Part shown: positions 41,531 to 50,278 of the stretch, piece after piece
How positions within the stretch are numbered: the stretch's first letter is position 1
How the letters are laid out: every line of letters begins with the position of its first letter
Assembly (NCBI RefSeq): GCF_011045125.1
Contig: NZ_JAAKZF010000021.1
Span: 17,585 to 81,584 of the forward strand
Length of the DNA: 64,000 bases
Source: Allomesorhizobium camelthorni
GTDB lineage: Bacteria; Pseudomonadota; Alphaproteobacteria; Rhizobiales; Rhizobiaceae
Reading direction: 5' to 3'
The notes under the pieces: model-generated
Seen by the model: the letters and a program-made list of their open reading frames with translations, nothing else
What the model was told of the DNA's origin: nothing
Database searches by the model: none
Made by a program: the position numbers and the translations under genes

Positions 41531-42235
41531 TGCAAGATCACCTGGCAGTTTCTTGCCGCAGAGTAGCGGAGATTTCCGAGATCACTTTCTGGGTGTAAGT
41601 TAACTCAGGCATTGCTCACCCGACACGATCCCATTGTCACCGGCATTAGCTCCCAACAATTTGAAAGACGCAACCCGGAATACAACCAATTTGCCGAAAT
41701 ACATTTCTGATTCCAAAAAACTCCCCGGGTTAACCGCGTCAAAACGTCAATGCTGGCGAAACTGAAGATGGAAACGTCTACGATCGCCACTGCGTGCTCG
41801 GTGGTGGCATCCTAGCATTTTTTGCTTTATGGCGGCAGTATGGCGCAATTGACCCTCAGCGCGACATCTACACTATCGACAAGTACGTCAGGTCGATATT
41901 CTAGTTTTATAGTATAACTCCATCCATATAAATATGGAGCGAAATTCGAGGTTAAAAAGCAAAATTGCTCTATAATTTATTATCCATTTACCTTTCATGG
42001 AAGTATGCTCATTTTTTGAGCAAATTAGTTGTGGCTAATGGTCACTCTTTATTTTATATAGTTGTTGCCAAAGTCAACTCTCGCGGTTAGCTTCTCGAAT
42101 TATGGCAATCCAAGGGCCTTTTTGCGGCGCCAATACGGCACGAGGCTTGCGCATTTTTGATTGCGTGCAAGGCAATAGCCTTAGGCGCAATCACCGATGG
42201 GCACGTTTGGCCAGCGGCATTGGGGGCAAGGTGGG
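41531..42235. other. AT-rich intergenic region at the right border of the arsenic island
   Basis: 705 bases without a convincing gene. From about 41,600 the GC content falls, and 41,900-42,070 is strikingly AT-rich (runs such as TATAATTTATTATCCATTTA). This differs sharply from the surrounding GC-rich genes and suggests horizontally acquired or silenced DNA, or a complex regulatory region for the AraC gene that follows. No insertion-sequence end or repeat could be identified. Confidence 0.55.
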
Positions 42236-43147
42236 ATGGACCAGACGACGGGTAGCCTGGATACCCTCAACTACGAGCCCGATCGGCGAAGCGCCCATCC
42301 AAAAATTCTCGATGTCATTCCCGAAAGTGCTGGCCCGCGTATAGCAACGGCGAGGGGCGGTGCGATCCATTGCGTCCGCGGGCCGGGATCACAGGCGGTG
42401 CTGGCGGAAAGCCACTTCGCGGCGGTCATGCTCGCCCCGGCGCCGGGGAACCGGGCGGCGTTGGGAAGCGACAGAATGCTGGAATACGATGCGCCGGTCG
42501 GAGCGCTGGTCATCCACCCGGCGAATGTCGAAGGTCGCGCGGTCTGGTCGTCGACCAGAGAAAGCGTGATCATCGCTATCAGGCCCGAGAGCATGGCCGA
42601 GCTGGCTGCCAGTGAACTGGATGCCGGCCATGTCGCGATTCAGCCGCCGGCTTTCGGGACCGTCGACCCCCAGGCTCTGTACCTCGCGCAGTTGCTGAAA
42701 GCGGAACTGACGCAGAGGGAAACCCCGAACGAGCTCTACGTCGACTCTCTGGTCACCATGTTCGGCGTGCACATTCTTCGAAACTACACAGGAGTGCAAC
42801 AGTTGCCACCAGCGCCGAAGGGCGGTCTGTCGAACCGCAGCGCCCGCAGGGTTCAGGAATTCCTGGAGGTGAATTTTTCCAGCAAGATCTCGGTGGCCGA
42901 CCTTGCCGCGGTGTCCGGCCTTTCACCGCGCCACTTCATCCAGGCTTTCACGAGGACCTTCGGCGAACCGCCGCACAAACATCTCCTCCGCCTGCGCCTA
43001 AGTTTCGCCGAAAGACTGCTCGTCAAGGGCGAAATGCCAATTGCGGAGGTCGCTCACTTGAGCGGGTTCTCGAGCCAGAGCCATTTGACGACAGCGATGA
43101 TGAAATACCGCCGAATAACGCCGATGCAGGTGCGGCGAAAAGGGTAA
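42236..43147 (+). CDS. AraC family transcriptional regulator
   Basis: 303 residues from ATG 42236; an in-frame ATG at 42197 is an alternative. The C-terminal third has two HTH motifs of AraC/XylS type (KISVADLAAVSGLSPRHFIQAF and MPIAEVAHLSGFSSQSHLTTAM) and ends YRRITPMQVRRKG. The N-terminal domain, about 190 residues, is of unknown ligand specificity. It lies between the AT-rich region and the adhesin operon, so control of either is possible; a link to the adhesin is only positional. Confidence 0.88.
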   Translation: MDQTTGSLDTLNYEPDRRSAHPKILDVIPESAGPRIATARGGAIHCVRGPGSQAVLAESHFAAVMLAPAPGNRAALGSDRMLEYDAPVGALVIHPANVEGRAVWSSTRESVIIAIRPESMAELAASELDAGHVAIQPPAFGTVDPQALYLAQLLKAELTQRETPNELYVDSLVTMFGVHILRNYTGVQQLPPAPKGGLSNRSARRVQEFLEVNFSSKISVADLAAVSGLSPRHFIQAFTRTFGEPPHKHLLRLRLSFAERLLVKGEMPIAEVAHLSGFSSQSHLTTAMMKYRRITPMQVRRKG

Positions 43148-43446
43148 GCACGCATTCGAAATTCCGAGGCCACGGGGGTGCCCGCCGGGCTGAATCTGTT
43201 CGGGTGGACCCTGGCGTGCGGGAGCCGGGTCTCGGCACCGCACTTTTTTGAAACAAAATCGGAGTTTTCTGGAATACGGCGCGGCAAAAGTCTGTCTTCC
43301 TTACCCTTACGGAATCGTCCAGGGTCCGGAGCTTTCCGCTAGGCATCGATGCGGCGTCGGAATTACCGACGTGATGCTTCGGCGGCGCGACTAGGCATCG
43401 CGATACGAAGCTCTCCTCTGACGGTTGCACATCCGAGGAGGCCTTC
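43148..43446. other. Intergenic region upstream of the adhesin operon
   Basis: 299 bases between the AraC gene and the first possible ORF of the adhesin operon. It should carry the operon promoter. Two near-copies of TAGGCATCG lie at 43340-43348 and 43393-43401; no clear promoter pair is seen. Confidence 0.4.
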
Positions 43447-43644
43447 ATGCGAAAGCCAGTTTCGCTGTGCGATGCTGCGCGTCGTCCAGAAAACCAGTTT
43501 GCTGGTGCAGCCAGACTTCACGCTACCGCTCCCGGCGGCACAGTGAAGATTTCCAATGCGCCCTCTACCGCACGTCGCCGATATCGGGAGGCCTCACGGG
43601 CGCCATGGCGCCCCGGACAAAGAATCCCATGCCGTTGTTCATGA
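43447..43644 (+). CDS. Possible small basic leader ORF before the adhesin operon
   Basis: 65 codons with a strong Shine-Dalgarno (GAGGAGG, five bases before the ATG) but an Arg/Pro/Ala-rich product without recognisable domain. It stops eight bases before the next start, so it could be a translated leader coupling ribosomes into the 43652 gene. The good ribosome site is the only firm evidence; the coding potential is doubtful. Confidence 0.25.
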   Translation: MRKPVSLCDAARRPENQFAGAARLHATAPGGTVKISNAPSTARRRYREASRAPWRPGQRIPCRCS

Positions 43645-43651
43645 AACGCCG

Positions 43652-44071
43652 ATGAACGTGCAGTTTCCGGAATTCGAGCTCTTTGGTCCCAAGGTCGAGG
43701 CGGCTTGGGCCGCCTTACAGCGCCAATACGCCGACCGTATAACCGGCGCGGAACTGGATCATCTATTTGCCTGTCTCGTCTTTGGTTTGACCTCTCCAGC
43801 ATACGGTGATCAGGAACCGGCTCTCCATTTCAATGTCTGCCGCGCGTTGGTGGCGATGAAACTCCCGCCCGACCGAACCGAAGCTGCCCTGCACACGACT
43901 CCCGAACCTACACAGCCATGGGTCGCGGGCGCCTGTGCGCTGATCGAGAGCCAGGGCGCGAAGATGGGGCGCGCCCTTCAGGAAAAGACGTCCAATCTCG
44001 AAGACTTTTCAACCGCCAAGGCGAATGCGGCAACAGGAAGCCTGGGCAAAAACGAGGAAAACGCAACATGA
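43652..44071 (+). CDS. Small hypothetical protein upstream of the trimeric autotransporter
   Basis: 139 residues from ATG 43652. The sequence (MNVQFPEFELFGPKVEAAWAALQR, ELDHLFACLVFGLTSPAYGDQEP) is mainly helical and soluble with no signal peptide. No family recognised. Its stop overlaps the adhesin start (ATGA), indicating translational coupling, so a role in adhesin expression or as a cytoplasmic helper is plausible but unproved. Confidence 0.6.
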   Translation: MNVQFPEFELFGPKVEAAWAALQRQYADRITGAELDHLFACLVFGLTSPAYGDQEPALHFNVCRALVAMKLPPDRTEAALHTTPEPTQPWVAGACALIESQGAKMGRALQEKTSNLEDFSTAKANAATGSLGKNEENAT

Positions 44072-47000
44072 CTGCAGGCATCGAGGGAGAATCCCGTCGC
44101 GGATTTGTCGGCAATTGGGTTTCGGGTGGCGGCGGCTATCGCTCGCGCCGCCGCCGTCTGATGGCGGTGCTGCGCATGGCCCATCGCGTGCTCGGCGTCA
44201 ATCGCAAAGGGCTAGGGCTCGGGACGCTCGGCGCCGGCGGAACCTTGGCCTCCGCTCTCTATGGCTCGGCGCCTGCGGCCCCCTATGCCACCGCGACCGT
44301 GCTTCCGGAAGAACCGACCTGTCCAAACTGCGGGCGGGTCTTCGTCGAGTTCGCGAGTAAGGCGACGAAGCGCCGGTGGATGGAGCTCGGCTGGAGGCCG
44401 GCCGCTGCGGCGGCGTTGGGCGCGTTGGCGCTGTCGGCTTCATCCGCGGTGCCAGCACAGGCGCAGAATTACACGGCCGGCGGTGGCACCGTGGGGGGTG
44501 GGGTCGTCAACGGCATCGCGATCGGCTGTGCTGGTTTCCCGGCAACCGTCACCGCAGCGGCCTCCAGCGGCGGCATGGCGATCGGCTGTCGCGCGGTTTC
44601 TGGTGGAAGCAATTCCGTAGCTATTGGCGTTGAAGCCACCACCACCGGCCAAAGCGCCGTCGCGATAGGAGTGAGCAGCGACGCCGCGGTAAATGCAGCC
44701 GCCTATGGTGCCCTCGCTCAGGCGACCGGTGTTGCGTCGTCCGCCTTCGGCTTGGGTGCCACCGCAAGCGGGCTGCGCGGCATCGCGTTTGGATCTGGAG
44801 CAACGCAGGCCGGAATCGATTCCATTGCCCAAGGCACCAGCGCCAGCGCGGGTAGCCAGAATGCCGTCGCGATCGGCTTCGGTTCGATCGCGTCCCATTT
44901 GAACTCGATCAATATTGGCGCGCGCACTGTTGCGAATACAGGCGCCCTTGCGATTGGCGCTGTCGCCATCGGTACGGATACGACGGCATCTGCGGATCGG
45001 GCCATCGCGATGGGCGTCCTGGCCAGAGCAACGACGGTGAATGCGTTGGCTTTCGGCACGAATGCGGCAGCCTCGGGCCCCGCCGCGTTGGCGCTGGGCG
45101 CCAACACGGTCTCGAGCGGCACCAATTCGGTCGCGCTCGGCGTCAACGCCCAAGCGACCCTAGGCGGCGACAATGCCTTGGGCACCTTGTCCGTCGCCTC
45201 GGGAGGGAACTCCACCGCTGTCGGCACCAGCACCCGTGCCACCGGCAGCTCAGCGTTCGCCGGAGGCTGGAGGGCCAATGCTTCGGGAGTCCGGGCCGTG
45301 GCGATCGGTGTCGAGTCCATTGCTGCGGGTGATCAGGCGATCGCCCTTGGGGACACGGCGAATGCGAGCGCCCAGAATGCCATCGCCGCTGGAACCGGCG
45401 CGGTCGCTGACTCCGCCGACGCCGTTGCCATCGGCACGGGCGCGACGGCCACCGGCGGCAAGGCGGTGGCGATCGGCGCCGGCAACGTCGCCAATGGCGA
45501 CGGCGCGGTCGCGATCGGCGATCCCAGCACCGCCACCGGCGACGGCGCCGTGGCGCAGGGCAAGGACAACACCGCGACCGGCCACGGCTCGGTCGCGATG
45601 GGCAACACCAATATGGTCGGCGGCGGCGGCCAGGCGATCAGCACGCCCGGCACGCCGGCGCAGGGCGCGGTCGGCATCGGCTATCAGAACACCGTGATCG
45701 GCCAGGGCAGCGTCGCGATCGGCAGCACCAGCAGCGCGCTGGCGGCGGGCGCGGTCGCGTTCGGCGACACCGCGGTCGCCAACTTCGCAGATGACGTGGC
45801 GCTCGGCTCGGGCTCGGTGACGGCCGCGGCAGTGGGCACGGCGAGCGCCACGATCGGCGGCGTCACCTACAACTTCGCCGGCACGACGCCGACGAGCACA
45901 GTCAGCGTCGGGGCGCCGGGTGCGGAGCGGACCATCACCAACGTCGCGGCCGGGGAGTTGAGCGATACTTCGACCATTGCCGTCAACGGCTCGCAGCTCT
46001 TCGCGACCAACCAGCAGGTCACCCAGAACACGACCGACATCGCCAATCTCGGCGATACGATCACCGACATCAACAGTGGTGCCGGCATCAAGTACTTCCA
46101 TGCCAACTCCGTTTTGCCGGATTCGCAGGCGCTGGGGACAGACTCGGTCGCGATCGGGCCGAACGCGGTCGCCAACAATGCCGGCGACGTGGCCCTGGGT
46201 TCGGGCTCGGTCACGGATGTCGCGGTCGGCACGGCGAGCGCCACGATCGGCGGCGTCACCTACAACTTCGCCGGCACGACGCCGACGAGCACAGTCAGCG
46301 TCGGGGCGCCGGGTGCCGAGCGGACCATCACCAACGTCGCGGCCGGGGAGTTGAGCGATACTTCGACTATTGCCGTCAACGGCTCGCAGCTCTTCGCGAC
46401 CAACCAGCAGGTCACGCAGAACACGACCGACATCGCCGCCAACACCGCCGACATCACCAATCTCGGCAACACGGTCAACAACATCGCCGGCGACACCTCG
46501 ACGGCCTACACCGACGCCAACGGCGACGGCATTCGATATGTGCGCACCAATGACAGAACGCTTCCCGTCAGCGATTCGTCCGCTCAAGGCATCGGTTCCA
46601 CTGCAGTCGGATACGATGCGACGGCTGTCGCCGACAGTTCGCTCGCGCTTGGCCGCGAAAGCCAGGCCAATATCGTGGGGGGTGTGGCCCTCGGATCCGG
46701 ATCGATTTCCGATCGTGCCCTGGCGCCGGCCACCGGCCAGATAGCAGCCGGCCCAACCAACTTCATTGAATACAATACGACCGACAAGACGCTACTTGGC
46801 GCGGTCTCGGTGGGCACGGATACGTCGTATCGGCAGATCACCAATGTCGCGGACGGCACGAATGCCCAGGACGCGGTGACGATCCGCCAGCTCCAGGGCG
46901 CCATCGCCTCGGTCGCAGCGACTCCGAGCATGTATTTCCATGCCAATTCGACGGCTGGCGATTCGCTCGCTGTCGGGGCTGAATCGGTTGCCGTCGGTCC

Positions 47001-48516
47001 GACGACAGTCGTCAACGGCGACAACGGCATCGGCATCGGCAACGGCGCGATCGTCGAACAGATCGCGCCGGGCGGAACGGCCATCGGCCAGGGCGCTCAT
47101 GTGATGTTGGCCGACGGCGTTGCGCTCGGCACGAATTCCCTCGCGGCCGGCATTCAGTCCGTCGCCATCGGAGCGGGCGCTGAAAGCAACCATGCCAACA
47201 GCATTGCGCTTGGCGGCAATTCCATCACCACGGTTGGCGCCCAGACGGATTACACGGCGTTCGGCCTTGCCGCGCTGCAGGACTCCGTCGGCGAGGTGTC
47301 GATCGGCGCAGCCGGAGCAGAGCGCAAGCTGACCAATGTTGCCGCCGGTTCGGCGGACGCGGATGGGGTCAACGTCTCGCAGCTGCGCGGCGTGACGCAG
47401 AACGTCACCAACCTTCTTGGCGGCACGACGGTGTTCAACCCCGACGGCTCGATCACCGGGCCGACCTACAATATCCAGGGCGGCAGCTATTCGACGGTCC
47501 ATGATGGCTTCACGGCCGTGGACGCCAGCCTCACCAACCTCAACAATCAGATCAACGGCGGCGGAGGAATTAAATACTTCCACGCCAATTCCACACTGGC
47601 CGATTCATCGGCAACCGGTACGGACAGTGTCGCGATCGGGCCGGAAAGCGTGGCGAGCGGCGCCGACAGCCTGGCTGCGGGTCACGGGGCTGCGGCTACC
47701 GGACAGGGCTCGGTCGCTCTCGGCGAAGGAGCGCAGGCAAACAACGCCAATGATGTCGCACTTGGTTCGGGGTCGGTAACCGAGACAGCAGTCGGCACAT
47801 CCGGGATCACCATCAGAGGCGAACAATATGACTTTGCCGGAACCGCGCCGGTCGGGACCGTCAGTGTTGGCGCCGATGGTGCGGAAAGGACGATCACCAA
47901 TGTCGCTGCCGGCCGGATCTCCGCGGACAGCACAGACGCCATCAATGGCTCGCAGCTTCATGCTACCAACACGGCAATCGAGGATCTGCAGGGCGGCATC
48001 GGGAACATCAACGACAGTGCGGTTTTCTATGACCTCAATCCCGACGGCAGCAAGAAGAACAGCATCACGCTGGTCGGCGGCGATGTTAACGCACCGGTCG
48101 TCATCTCGAATGTCGGCAAGGGCGTCGCGGACACCGATGCAGTCAATGTCTCTCAGCTCAACGAGAGCTTCACCGAGGCCAAGTCCTACACCGACAACCG
48201 TGTGGGCTATGCCATAGAAACGGCCAATGCCTATACCGACCAGAAGTTCAATCAGTTGAATCAGGAGATAGGCAGTATCCGCTCGGAGGCCCGTACGGCG
48301 GCCGCTATCGGCCTTGCCGCGGCGTCGCTCCGTTATGACGATCGCCCAGGCAAGCTGAGCGTGGCGATGGGCGGCGGCTACTGGCGTGATGAGACTGCGC
48401 TTGCCTTCGGCGCTGGTTATACAAGCGAGAACGGACGCGTTCGCGCCAACCTGTCAGGTACGGTTGCTGATGGTGATGTTGGCGTGGGTGCGGGACTTAG
48501 CTTCACTTTGAACTAA
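44068..48516 (+). CDS. Trimeric autotransporter adhesin (YadA-like)
   Basis: 1,482 residues from ATG 44068 (GAGGAAAA upstream). Residues 1-100 are an unusual cytoplasm-facing extension rich in Arg, with a CPNCGRVF motif (Cys85, Cys88), before a signal-like hydrophobic stretch that ends at PAQA-QNYT near residue 132. The passenger has many YadA head repeats of the form SVAIG/AIALG-x(7-8)-A, three YFHANS modules and about six neck motifs such as ITNVAAG...VNGSQL and VSQL. The last 60 residues are the YadA anchor domain (ASLRYDDRPGKLSVAMGGGY to LSFTLN). It should form a surface trimer for attachment to host or matrix. IalB-like genes follow in the same direction. Confidence 0.95.
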   Translation: MTAGIEGESRRGFVGNWVSGGGGYRSRRRRLMAVLRMAHRVLGVNRKGLGLGTLGAGGTLASALYGSAPAAPYATATVLPEEPTCPNCGRVFVEFASKATKRRWMELGWRPAAAAALGALALSASSAVPAQAQNYTAGGGTVGGGVVNGIAIGCAGFPATVTAAASSGGMAIGCRAVSGGSNSVAIGVEATTTGQSAVAIGVSSDAAVNAAAYGALAQATGVASSAFGLGATASGLRGIAFGSGATQAGIDSIAQGTSASAGSQNAVAIGFGSIASHLNSINIGARTVANTGALAIGAVAIGTDTTASADRAIAMGVLARATTVNALAFGTNAAASGPAALALGANTVSSGTNSVALGVNAQATLGGDNALGTLSVASGGNSTAVGTSTRATGSSAFAGGWRANASGVRAVAIGVESIAAGDQAIALGDTANASAQNAIAAGTGAVADSADAVAIGTGATATGGKAVAIGAGNVANGDGAVAIGDPSTATGDGAVAQGKDNTATGHGSVAMGNTNMVGGGGQAISTPGTPAQGAVGIGYQNTVIGQGSVAIGSTSSALAAGAVAFGDTAVANFADDVALGSGSVTAAAVGTASATIGGVTYNFAGTTPTSTVSVGAPGAERTITNVAAGELSDTSTIAVNGSQLFATNQQVTQNTTDIANLGDTITDINSGAGIKYFHANSVLPDSQALGTDSVAIGPNAVANNAGDVALGSGSVTDVAVGTASATIGGVTYNFAGTTPTSTVSVGAPGAERTITNVAAGELSDTSTIAVNGSQLFATNQQVTQNTTDIAANTADITNLGNTVNNIAGDTSTAYTDANGDGIRYVRTNDRTLPVSDSSAQGIGSTAVGYDATAVADSSLALGRESQANIVGGVALGSGSISDRALAPATGQIAAGPTNFIEYNTTDKTLLGAVSVGTDTSYRQITNVADGTNAQDAVTIRQLQGAIASVAATPSMYFHANSTAGDSLAVGAESVAVGPTTVVNGDNGIGIGNGAIVEQIAPGGTAIGQGAHVMLADGVALGTNSLAAGIQSVAIGAGAESNHANSIALGGNSITTVGAQTDYTAFGLAALQDSVGEVSIGAAGAERKLTNVAAGSADADGVNVSQLRGVTQNVTNLLGGTTVFNPDGSITGPTYNIQGGSYSTVHDGFTAVDASLTNLNNQINGGGGIKYFHANSTLADSSATGTDSVAIGPESVASGADSLAAGHGAAATGQGSVALGEGAQANNANDVALGSGSVTETAVGTSGITIRGEQYDFAGTAPVGTVSVGADGAERTITNVAAGRISADSTDAINGSQLHATNTAIEDLQGGIGNINDSAVFYDLNPDGSKKNSITLVGGDVNAPVVISNVGKGVADTDAVNVSQLNESFTEAKSYTDNRVGYAIETANAYTDQKFNQLNQEIGSIRSEARTAAAIGLAAASLRYDDRPGKLSVAMGGGYWRDETALAFGAGYTSENGRVRANLSGTVADGDVGVGAGLSFTLN
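45841..46044 (+). repeat. Internal adhesin repeat, copy 1
   Basis: About 204 bases that recur 393 bases (131 codons) downstream at 46234-46437 with about three mismatches. It encodes the ATIGGVTYNFAGTTPTS stretch and the ITNVAAGELSDTSTIAVNGS neck. Such near-identity at DNA level, in a gene whose other repeats differ widely, points to recent duplication or gene conversion. Confidence 0.85.
46234..46437 (+). repeat. Internal adhesin repeat, copy 2
   Basis: Second copy of the 45841-46044 unit, in the same reading frame and orientation. Recombination between the copies would delete or add exactly 131 codons and keep the frame, so stalk length can vary without losing the anchor. Confidence 0.85.
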
Positions 48517-48520
48517 GGGC

Positions 48521-49099
48521 ATGATGACCAGGCGACCGCTCCCCGGCACATCAATTTTGGTGGTTTGCCTGCTTCTGTCCGGCCAACATGCGGCCGGACA
48601 GGAAGTAATTTCTTCTGGCTTTCGCATTAGGCCTTCGGAGGTCACAGTGCCTCCGGAGGTGGCGCTTGGCGAGTATCAGAGGATGGTTCGACCGTTCGAA
48701 AACTGGACAATGATCTGCGACGAAAACCTGAAAGCCCGCCAAAGGGTCTGCAACGTCACCCAGACAATTGAAAACCAGGCAGGACAGCTCGCATTCAGTT
48801 GGTCTCTCGCCGCCACACCGGAAGGCAAGCCCTACATGATCTTGCGCACCGCACCGGTCGCCAGGAGCGATGGCTCGGTCTCGCTGAAGTTCGAGGGCCG
48901 GGAAGAGCCGGTACAAGTCCAACTCGATGGATGCAACGCAGCAGTTTGCATCGGAATGCTGCCGGTCGGTCCCATCATGCGCGAGCAGATCTCGAAGAAC
49001 TCGGCGCCAACGGTGTCCTATCCGACAAGGGATGGGAAGACTGTCAGCGTGACCGCAACCCTCAAGGGCCTTTCTACAGCCGTTAAGGCGATCAATTGA
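48521..49099 (+). CDS. IalB family (invasion-associated locus B) periplasmic protein
   Basis: 192 residues. A signal peptide (GTSILVVCLLLSGQHAAGQE) precedes the IalB-type domain: RPFENWTMICDENLKARQRVCNVTQ with paired cysteines, PYMILRTAPVARSDGSVSL and CNAAVCIGMLPVGPIM with a second Cys pair. It starts four bases after the adhesin stop (TAAGGGC as Shine-Dalgarno), so it is in the adhesin operon. IalB proteins of Bartonella and rhizobia are secreted or periplasmic; helping adhesin biogenesis is an inference from linkage. Confidence 0.82.
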   Translation: MMTRRPLPGTSILVVCLLLSGQHAAGQEVISSGFRIRPSEVTVPPEVALGEYQRMVRPFENWTMICDENLKARQRVCNVTQTIENQAGQLAFSWSLAATPEGKPYMILRTAPVARSDGSVSLKFEGREEPVQVQLDGCNAAVCIGMLPVGPIMREQISKNSAPTVSYPTRDGKTVSVTATLKGLSTAVKAIN

Positions 49100-49112
49100 C
49101 GGAGACATTTCG

Positions 49113-49805
49113 GTGAACCAGCAATCAATCCATGACCGGATAATGTCTCGCAAGAGCAATGATCCGATTCAAAGCAAAGACAACGAGCGTAACGGATCAA
49201 AGCGGAATTGGCTAAGGGTGTCGGCCTTATCTCTGTTTGGAATCGCCATTGTCAGCGCCGCTGGTTACGCTGCCATGCGCTATGACGCAATCGGGGATCT
49301 CCTCTCGCAGCCGGCAATTGCGGAAACGAATGAAGCCAATCCGGCCCCGGCCGATACGCCATTTTTGCAGCACGCCAAACAGGCCGGCTTGCAATCCTGC
49401 TCCAGCGTCTTTCCGGGTCTCGGAGCACTCCTGACAAACGGCACAACCTATAGCGTTCAGTCGATCTGGAACAACGAAACGCCAGACAAGCATGCGGTAC
49501 AGGCCCTTGTGGGCATGAACTATGCCACTGAAGGATACAGCGGTCCGGCTGCGGGCGTCGTATTTGCCGCGCCTACCGAATCCGCGTGCGAAGGTGCGAT
49601 GGTCCGAGTGGCGCCGTTCGCTGCTGCCTGCGCAGACATTCCGGCCATGCTGCCGAAGGGAAGCAAGCTTGCCAACAATCTTGGACAGATCAGCATCTAC
49701 GAACTTTCCGATAACGGTGGCAACGCAATGCTCCTGCCGACAGGAAACAACTGCGTCGTCATTTCCGTCGCGTCGGCGACAGGAAAACAAGGAGGTGGAA
49801 AATGA
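49113..49805 (+). CDS. Hypothetical membrane-anchored protein
   Basis: 230 residues from GTG 49113, with GGAGA about eight bases upstream. One N-terminal membrane helix (NWLRVSALSLFGIAIVSAAGYAAM, residues about 30-53) follows a charged cytoplasmic tail, and the rest is a periplasmic domain with cysteines (LQSCSSVFPG, ESACEGAMV, FAAACADIP, NNCVVIS) that could form two disulfides. No family recognised. It lies 13 bases after the IalB-like gene and overlaps the DUF4189-like gene by four bases. Confidence 0.7.
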   Translation: MNQQSIHDRIMSRKSNDPIQSKDNERNGSKRNWLRVSALSLFGIAIVSAAGYAAMRYDAIGDLLSQPAIAETNEANPAPADTPFLQHAKQAGLQSCSSVFPGLGALLTNGTTYSVQSIWNNETPDKHAVQALVGMNYATEGYSGPAAGVVFAAPTESACEGAMVRVAPFAAACADIPAMLPKGSKLANNLGQISIYELSDNGGNAMLLPTGNNCVVISVASATGKQGGGK

Positions 49806-50278
49806 GATTGAGTTTTGCCCTTGGTGCGATCGGCATGGTGTTGGTCTCAACAGTGCAGCTGGGCGCGGCTGACCTCCCCACAACGGCAGCGGATGTACCG
49901 GTTCCGCCGCAGGAAGAGAGGGGCATCTGGGCAGCAATCGCCTACTCCGAGGCCGACGAAAAGCACGGTTTCTTTTGGGGCGCCGACAAGCGGCAAGAGG
50001 CAATGGATATTGCGCTCGAGCACTGTGAGAATGCCGAAGGCACGGGATGCGTTGTCGTTGAGGTGTTTCGCAACCATCGACATTGGGACGACGACGACGA
50101 TACCGGTTTTCCCTATCATCATTGTGGCGCGCTCGCTATTGGCGAGGAAAAAGGCGGCCGCGTCACGCCTTGGAGCGCAAAATCGGCGCCAACACGCCGG
50201 GAATCTGAGGACCTTGCTCTCGCAGCCTGTGAGCTGTCGGGGACGCAATGCAAGATTCGCGAATGGGTATGTACATGA
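49802..50278 (+). CDS. DUF4189-like periplasmic protein
   Basis: 158 residues with signal peptide (FALGAIGMVLVSTVQLGAAD). The mature part (GIWAAIAYSEADEKHGFFWGADKRQEAMDIALEHC, then CVVVEVFRNH and HHCGALAIGEE) has the A-I-A-Y-S...A-x2-C pattern of DUF4189 proteins, with several cysteines. Function of that family is unknown. ATGA overlaps join it to the genes on both sides. Confidence 0.75.
   Translation: MRLSFALGAIGMVLVSTVQLGAADLPTTAADVPVPPQEERGIWAAIAYSEADEKHGFFWGADKRQEAMDIALEHCENAEGTGCVVVEVFRNHRHWDDDDDTGFPYHHCGALAIGEEKGGRVTPWSAKSAPTRRESEDLALAACELSGTQCKIREWVCT

Noticed and set aside
45250..46587. Long open frame antisense to the adhesin gene
   Set aside because: It mirrors the repetitive high-GC coding strand of the adhesin, has no ribosome site and its product is an Arg/Gly/Asp-rich repeat without family resemblance.
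44500..48000. Regularly repeated short motifs that could suggest a CRISPR array
   Set aside because: The repeats are in frame, translate to YadA head and neck motifs and lack conserved direct repeats with unique spacers of constant length.
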